This document shows, piece by piece, positions 57,878 through 64,000 of a DNA stretch of 64,000 nt; position 1 is the stretch's first letter, and each line of letters opens with the position of its first letter. The position numbers were made by a program, and so were the translations under genes. The notes beneath the pieces are model-generated. The model saw only the letters and a program-made list of their open reading frames with translations. It had not been told where the DNA came from and did not search any database. The stretch comes from Ilex aquifolium (taxonomy: Eukaryota; Streptophyta; Magnoliopsida; Aquifoliales; Aquifoliaceae), in NCBI GenBank assembly GCA_951799425.1, contig OX637409.1, forward strand, positions 15,355,460 through 15,419,459. Reading direction: 5' to 3'.

Positions 57878-58360
57878 ACAGAGTGTTTTTGTGTTATTCA
57901 ACAATTCAAATGACTTTATGAATAAGTCATGAATGTATTCAATCTATTCAATGAAATGCTTATTTGAGTCCTATGATCTGAAATCACCTAATCTATCATT
58001 GTCAAATAAACTATAAAAGGTGAATCCTATTGTCAAATAAATTGTAAACACAGTGTGAAGCAACTATCTTTCTCCTTCTTTGGTGTAAGTCGTCAATTGC
58101 AGGGAAGATGGCAATGCCACTGTGTGAAATAGCTCTCTCTCTCTCTCTCTCCCCGTTTTCTTTGTCTTGGTGCGAGTTGTTACCAAGTTGCTCCGTATCC
58201 TAGATTTATAGCTTAGATTATGGGAGAAAATTTATAATTTAAGTCAAAACTGAATTTTGCCTAATCATCTTTGACATATCAGTCACCAAGTCGTTTGGTC
58301 TCTTATTTTGGTCCCTTAATTTGGTCAGTGTAATATTTTAGTTTTGCACCATGATTACTC
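57878..58360. other. Intergenic interval with CT microsatellite
   Basis: A CT run at 58132-58152. 'taaatcctattgtcaaataaa'-like sequence is duplicated near 57990 and 58025. No gene seen. Confidence 0.4.
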
Positions 58361-58361
58361 C

Positions 58362-59275
58362 ATCTAGGACGGCCAACAGGTCATGTCATACCATGTTTTT
58401 ATATTGTGTCGATTTGTTTAGTTCATACATGATCCATGGATAATCATATTAGTGTCTTGTATGAGATATATTTTACATGATTCGTATTATGTTTAGTATA
58501 GTTCTTATTAACCTATTTATCAAATGATTTTGACTAATCAACTCGTTTGTGACTCGAATTCGTAGAGCTAAACTAATATCCAACAACTCTTTCAATTTTG
58601 TGTTAGAGCTAAACTAATATCCAACTCCTCTTTCAGTTTTGTGTTGGATCGGTTGATCATATTAAGGATTATCATGATATAAAGAAATTTGATTGTGTAT
58701 TTTTTTTTTTAAATATGTCAACACGAAATACAACTTTAAACAATAGAATTAGGGGCGACAATTTCTGAAACAACAAGAAATCATGACTCGAAATCAATAC
58801 GAAATTTATGGGTTAAGGTTGACTATTTCTCAACACGAACCTGTATATGATACGACTTATTAACATGAATAATAAATGGGTTGGGTTAGTGTCTACGAAA
58901 TTGACACGATTAACGCGTTTAAGTAGTATTATAAGAATAAAATATTAATTTTTTATTATATTTTATCAAGTAGTAACCCAATTCTTGTACAAAAAAAAAA
59001 TATTTTTACTCATTTTTATTATTATATTTATTAAGTTAGTTTTTAGTTTATAGAAAAAGCATGAGCATATATTCGATTAAGTGATAATGAAATTTTAGAC
59101 ATAAAATTGAGCGTTAAATTTTTTATTCACAGGTTATTTGGGTTAACACGAACACGACATAAAAATAAATAAATTGACACGACTAGTAAAATGGATTGGG
59201 TTAGGGTTGATTAGTGCTCGACACGATCCTGAAATGACACGATACGATACAATTGCCACCTCTAAATATAATAGC
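58362..59275. mobile_element. hAT-type foldback MITE
   Basis: Left end 'ggacggccaacaggtcatgtc' and right end, reversed, 'aggtggcaattgtatcgtat' followed by cgtgtc are related inverted ends. 'gtgtcgatttgtttag' and 'ctaaatgggttggg' type arms pair loosely. The end type matches the 6944-7818 element. Target duplication not resolved. Confidence 0.5.
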
Positions 59276-61990
59276 TATAATACGAATGAAGATAATTAGT
59301 ACTTTTAATTATCTAGACAATAGCTAATACTATAGTAAAATAATATTTGTGATAAAATAAGTTTAAAATAAAATATTTATACACACATATATATAGTTTA
59401 TATAAAGATAAAAGAAAAAGGTGGCATGTGAGTCTCGAGAGGCGTGTAATTCACTGTCTTAAAGCAGCCAAGCTTCCTTACGTGAAAGAACTGACGGACA
59501 CTAGCAGCTCCAAGATCTAATCCGGATGTTCACAACAACACCTTCTCAATGATCACATCCGCTAGTGGGAATATGTGAATCTGACACTAATCCAGTTGTC
59601 AAAATAATACAAGATCTTGTAGGGATATAAGTAAAAATAGTAAGAATAAGCCAAAGGGACAGTCGACAAAAGTCTTTTCTGGCAGATTGCTTTTGGGGAA
59701 AAAAATCTTAATAACAACAAAAACTACCAAAGAACAAAGTAAGGAAATCAGTAGACTAGCAAATGATGTTTGAGACAAAGAGATTAGAAGTTGATGGTAG
59801 AATCTGATGATCAAGACTAGCTCTTCATAGCTCCTTTTATGGCCAATTGTTACTCCCTTATTCGATTGTCATGGCTATGGCATATGGTTTCCTTGCCCAA
59901 AGGTGTCTTATGCCTGAGCCAAATTGGGGTGTGCTTGGTGAAGCAACTCACAGTTGGCTTCCTAAGGAATTGGTTATATACTTGGTTTGGTGTCAATGGT
60001 AATCGATAACAGCTCCAGCTAGTATCGACAACTATGCCCTGAGCTCTTGTTGCTATGACTTCGCTGTTCAAAAGATGTCTATTATTGTTACTAGAGTTTT
60101 GCTCACTAAAGATGTTTGGAATGCTAGGCCAGCTTCCCTAGAGACCTCTATGCCCCTAGCCTTGGCACGCCAAAGCGAGGCACGACCCCAACAAATATTT
60201 GACATGGGTGTGGGCAAGGCATTCCAAAGTCCGATACCTGAGATGTGGGGCCGATTATCGGTGGGACCAATCATTGGTGGAAGTCCCATGCATGCCTGAG
60301 AAAGGCAGTACATGCATGGGCAAGTTGGGCACAAGCAAGCAATGATAGCCGGTGGGCTCGAATTGTGGTGCATTTCTAGGTTAGAAGACTAAGTCATGGG
60401 TTGGGCATTGATTGGAACACAAGCAAGGGAAAATCAAGTGTTGTGGGCTCACAAGGAAGGCATGTGCATATCATGTGAGGCGGTTTCAAGCAGTTGAGGC
60501 ATGTGCACTGCATATGGTGGCGGTTCCAAATAGTTGTTGGCATGTGCACATCAGATGGTGGCAGTTCTGAGCGGTTACTGGCACGTGCACAACATGCAAG
60601 ATGGTTATGAACAGTTGATGATCGAGTCAGCTAACGATTACAACTGTTCCTTCCATGATCAGCACATTGTGGGGAGTGGCAGAGGGACTCAACCATGTTC
60701 AATAGATTGTGAGGGAGTGTCAGAACCATCCATAATCCTTGGGAGAGAATCTGATTGGTGCCTGCAATCCTAGTAGTTGGGGATGTCAATTGCATGGCTG
60801 AGTTGGCTAGAGCTGGGTGGTGCCAACATTGCCTAGGCAGTTGAACTTTGTAACCGTCATTGTATGCTATATATACAAATGCTGGGGTCTACAATTAGTG
60901 TCGACTCAACGGTAGAGAAAAAAAAAACGTGGGCTTTAGGTCGCATTTATAAATAAGGCCCCAAATTTAAGAGATCAATAATGTAATACAAGTCAAAAAT
61001 TAAAATTCAATACAATTTAGTCCAACAAAAACACTCCCTAAAGAATAAACCAACCTCACACAATCACATTTATTAAAGGACACAAAAAAAAATTAACAAG
61101 AAAGTCTTGACATCATCAAATTTTTTTCTTACTTTCTCCTATGAAAAGAAATATAATAGGTATCAGTCTCTCTCTCTCACCCCTTGTACAAAAGCAAAAT
61201 CAAACTACCACATTCTCTACATTTCTCAAATTCAATTTTGTTGTGATTTAAATACAAAATACAAAATAAACTATTCATTCTCATGAAGGATCCAAAATAA
61301 AACCTAATTTAATTTTAAAAATATTTTTTTGATAAAGTGTTACTCGTAGCAAATAAAATATAACAGAAATTTAGGTAAAAGTTACAAATATAATATATAT
61401 ACAGGTAAATGATCTTAAAATTTTTGAAGATAGTAAAATAATTCAACAAAAAGATATTAATGAATGTATTTGCAATAATAGTCAATCATGTAATACCACA
61501 ATTTTGATGAAGAAGATACAAAATAAACAAGAAGCACATAAAAATATTAATGAGGTAATAGATTATAATCTTATCAAAATATTTATGATCAAAAGTCATA
61601 CTATCAATTAAAAATAGATGTTAGTGTAATTTAAAAAAAAATAAATAGTAAACTTTAAAATTTAAATTAAAAATAAAAAATATTAAAAATAACAAAGCTT
61701 CATTGGCACTTATCGCTTTAGGCCTCATATGTTCTCGAGTTGCTTTTGTTTGCAGTGAACCACGAGAGTTTGGATACGTTTTGTAAGTAGACCCCTAGCC
61801 GAAATCCTTTAAGCTTATTGAGAAGTAAAAAAGTTTGGCCATTTGGCCTATAATCTTGTGTGCCTACTATGAATTTGATTCTTGCCCATATTTTGTTCGA
61901 CAGCGTGCTTCTGTGAGAGTTGGCTGAGAGTAAGTGTTAGATCTTAATGCCATCAAGAGGCAAAAATTTGAGTGAAATTTAACCCGTGTG
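59276..61990. other. Repeat-derived region, probable degraded LTR with AT-rich insertion
   Basis: 60080-60900 is GC-richer and LTR-like, with TATA motif 'gctatatataca' at 60867. 60920-61735 is very AT-rich and low-complexity, flanked by 'ctttaggtcgcat' and an inverse-like 'cgctttaggcctcat', perhaps an inserted element. 61745-61990 leads to a primer-binding-like 'gggtatcaaagct' at 61996. No clean LTR ends could be set. Confidence 0.35.
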
Positions 61991-62021
61991 ACAGTGGGTA
62001 TCAAAGCTACAATTTTTGACC

Positions 62022-63018
62022 ATGGCTGGTGGAAACGCTGCGGAGTTACGTGAATGTGTAACCCATCTAGAAGATTTTATGTGCGTCCCTCATGATGATG
62101 CTGTAATAAGCGTGTCTGTGTAGATGGAACAACACGTTGTCCAAATTCACGGTTTGAGGATGAAATTCGATAGTTATGTGGTAAACATCAATTCTAAGAT
62201 TGCTTCGATGATAGAGGACGTTCTATCCCTCACGAACGTTGTCGAGACCAATATTAAGGATCTTGAAGACGAGCTGGCTCTTCTGAAAAGAGCCATGCAT
62301 TCTCGACCTGATGCGAGGAAGACATCTTCGAAGATCAATGTCCTTGAACCCAAGACCTTTGGTGGTACACGGAGTCCAAGGAACTGGAGAACTTTCTGTG
62401 GGATATGGAGCAGCACTTCAAAGCTGCTCATGTACCTACGGGGGAGAAAGTGACCATAACCAACATATATTTTTTTTGGGGGATGCCAAACTTTGGTGGT
62501 GAACTCAGAATGAGGACGATGCTTTTGCAGGATGGCACAAGATCGAGACATGGGATACACTAAGGAGTTGAAGGATCAATTCCTACCTAGCAACACGACA
62601 TAGATGGCTAAGGACTCTTGCTCAAGAAATTGAAGCATATAGGCACTGTTCGTGACTACGTGAAAGATTTCAGTTCTTTGATGTTAGATATCAAGAACAT
62701 GTCTAAGGAGGAAAAACTCTTCAATTTCATGTTCAGTTTGCAAGGATGGTTACAGACTATGTTGCGTAGGCAGGGGGTACATGATTTGCCTACTACCATT
62801 GTTGTTGCGGATGGCCTCATTGACTTCAAGATGGTCATCCAGGGCCTTCTAAAAAGAAGAAGATAGATGGTGGCGGCAAGAAAGACAAGGTTGACATTTC
62901 CAAGGATGTGAAGAACGCGGACTGGAAGAATAAGAAGCACAACAGTGGCTCTAAAAAGCTAGACAACAACCAGAAGAAGAAAAACTTCGAGTCTGGTTGC
63001 TTTCTCTACGGTGGTTGA
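62022..63018 (+). pseudogene. Ty3/gypsy gag, frameshifted and cut by an LTR
   Basis: The ATG at 62022 opens MAGGNAAELRECVTHLED, typical of one plant gypsy gag family. The primer-binding-like 'tatcaaagct' lies just upstream. A TAG stop occurs at 62121. The frame shifts near 62370, 62470 and 62600. Recognisable gag pieces continue: KHIGTVRDYVKDFSSLMLD near 62640 and a Lys-rich tail near 62880-62990. The first half of a zinc knuckle (CFLYGG, normally CFxCGG) ends at 63015. There the sequence passes straight into a new LTR starting TGATGAGC, whose first bases supply the stop. Protease and pol are absent. Confidence 0.82.
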
Positions 63019-64000
63019 TGAGCACATAATATTGCATATTTGAAGGGCTCATTACATGCATTTTAACTCAACTTTTGCATTTAAGTACTTAGAGTTAGCC
63101 GAAATTATGAATAATGTTGATATTTTGATGTTGCAAGTTTTTATTGCTTAAATCATGTATTTTAGGACATTGCAACTTTGTTGGATGTGTGGTGAAGGCA
63201 TGGACACAATACATGAAGAATTGGAGGCTTAAAAGTGAAGAAATCAAGAAGGCATTGGTGCTTGGGAACAAGGGCACCAGCTGCAGCAACAATTGGAAGC
63301 ACTGCCTCGGAATTCCTCCATTTTGACCATGATCTACTCAGAATTTGGAAACGTTCAAAACATGAAAGTTGTAGATATGGGTGTCTTCTGTTTGGTGTCA
63401 AAATTTCAGCCCAATCCAACTGTTAGATCAAGAGTTATGCCGATTCTACCGAAGGTGGTCCAGTGCAGAAAAACAGTACCGGTACTCGGGACCTTCTGGT
63501 CACGAAAACAGCCTGTAACTCAACTTTGAGGCTTGGGGGTCCCACCTACACTTCTCCCACGCCTATCCCAACATTTCCTTACACATTTACAGGCCTCCTA
63601 CACTCAAGTGAAGACTTTAAAGGCCAATGCATTAAAGGAGGAATGGGGGGAAGTGCGCTGCCCAGGCTATGATCTCCTAGCCTGTCAAAGCCATCCATTC
63701 AGCCCTCTCTTGATGGGAGCTCGTTCACACAGCTAGGGGGGAGCCTCTTGGACGTTTTGGCAAGTCTCCACACTCAATATATTCAACATTCAACACACAA
63801 TGTAAAGTGTTGGCTACCTAAGCTTAGAGTAGTTTTAGTGAGGAAGAAGATGAATAGTAAAGTTGTGATTTTTACATGTTCTTCCATCCATTTCTCTTGT
63901 AACCTCTTGTAAGGATATTGTAAGCTTCCTTTACTGTCTTTAATGCCATTTATTAGAAGTACATTTCAAGTTTAGCCTTGCACTTTACATTTCACCATTG
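63016..64000 (+). mobile_element. LTR of another gypsy-like element, truncated by the window edge
   Basis: Starts 'tgatgagcacataatattgc' exactly where the gag frame is interrupted. It contains the module 'aacatgaaagttgtagatat' (63358), 'agttatgccgattctacc' (63432) and one palindrome agtaccggtact (63474). Its right end, body and target duplication (expected GTGGT, from 63011-63015) lie outside the window. The small open frames here are by-products. Confidence 0.6.

Noticed and set aside
60068-60373. 101-residue minus-strand frame with several Cys
   Set aside because: It lies in LTR-like repeat DNA and has a counter-frame of similar length on the other strand. No family resemblance.

Overview
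This window is plant nuclear DNA, most likely from a eudicot. The evidence is AT-rich intergenic sequence, GT-AG introns, plant family 1 UDP-glycosyltransferase genes, and plant-specific transposon lineages: FAR1-type Mutator-like (MULE), Tekay-type Ty3/gypsy, Ty1/copia, hAT-like and Helitron elements. I cannot name the species from sequence alone.

Only two loci look like intact protein-coding genes. They are tandem paralogous UDP-glycosyltransferases (UGT76-like) on the minus strand at 19.76-21.84 kb and 33.95-37.23 kb. Both have two exons with one phase-1 intron at the identical codon and a full PSPG box at residues 333-376. The intron of the second copy carries about 1.2 kb of extra inserted sequence. 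About 12 kb of transposon DNA separates the pair. A possible 5' part of an unrecognised plus-strand gene lies at 18.4-19.0 kb, and weak exon-like pieces lie near 38.5-39.9 kb.

The rest is layered mobile DNA. From 1 to 6.7 kb lies a decayed MULE with a FAR1-like transposase (plus strand, stops but one frame), an opposite-strand companion pseudogene, and ends built of degenerate short repeats. From 6.9 to 7.8 kb is a foldback MITE. From 9.3 to 16.05 kb a foldback element is split by a MITE and by a minus-strand Helitron (10047-15947), which itself holds a solo LTR (10189-12645). A second foldback lies at 17.4-18.27 kb. A copia element (23094-29917) has both LTRs and a pol with stops and frameshifts, and an hAT-like element sits inside its gag. 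Foldbacks follow at 30.5-31.6 and 32.1-33.45 kb.

From 42444 to 55146 is a Tekay/Del-like gypsy element with about 2.25 kb LTRs, a perfect AGGGT target duplication, and a scrambled interior: RT/RNase H fragment, then gag zinc knuckles, protease remnant, an LTR-derived minisatellite, then integrase C-terminus and chromodomain. An inverted solo LTR with perfect ATCAC duplications (44761-49128) lies inside it, and that holds a further solo LTR (46335-48395). A second, same-family Helitron lies at 56012-57876 and an hAT-type foldback at 58.4-59.3 kb. The window ends in a gag pseudogene cut at 63016 by another retrotransposon LTR that runs off the edge.

No rRNA, tRNA or CRISPR was seen. The most unusual signals are the expanding ACCGGT-centred palindrome arrays at one homologous LTR position in several different elements, a cluster of ACGTCATT/AATGACGT palindromes at 40.86-41.12 kb, and the order-scrambled gypsy interior between nearly identical LTRs.
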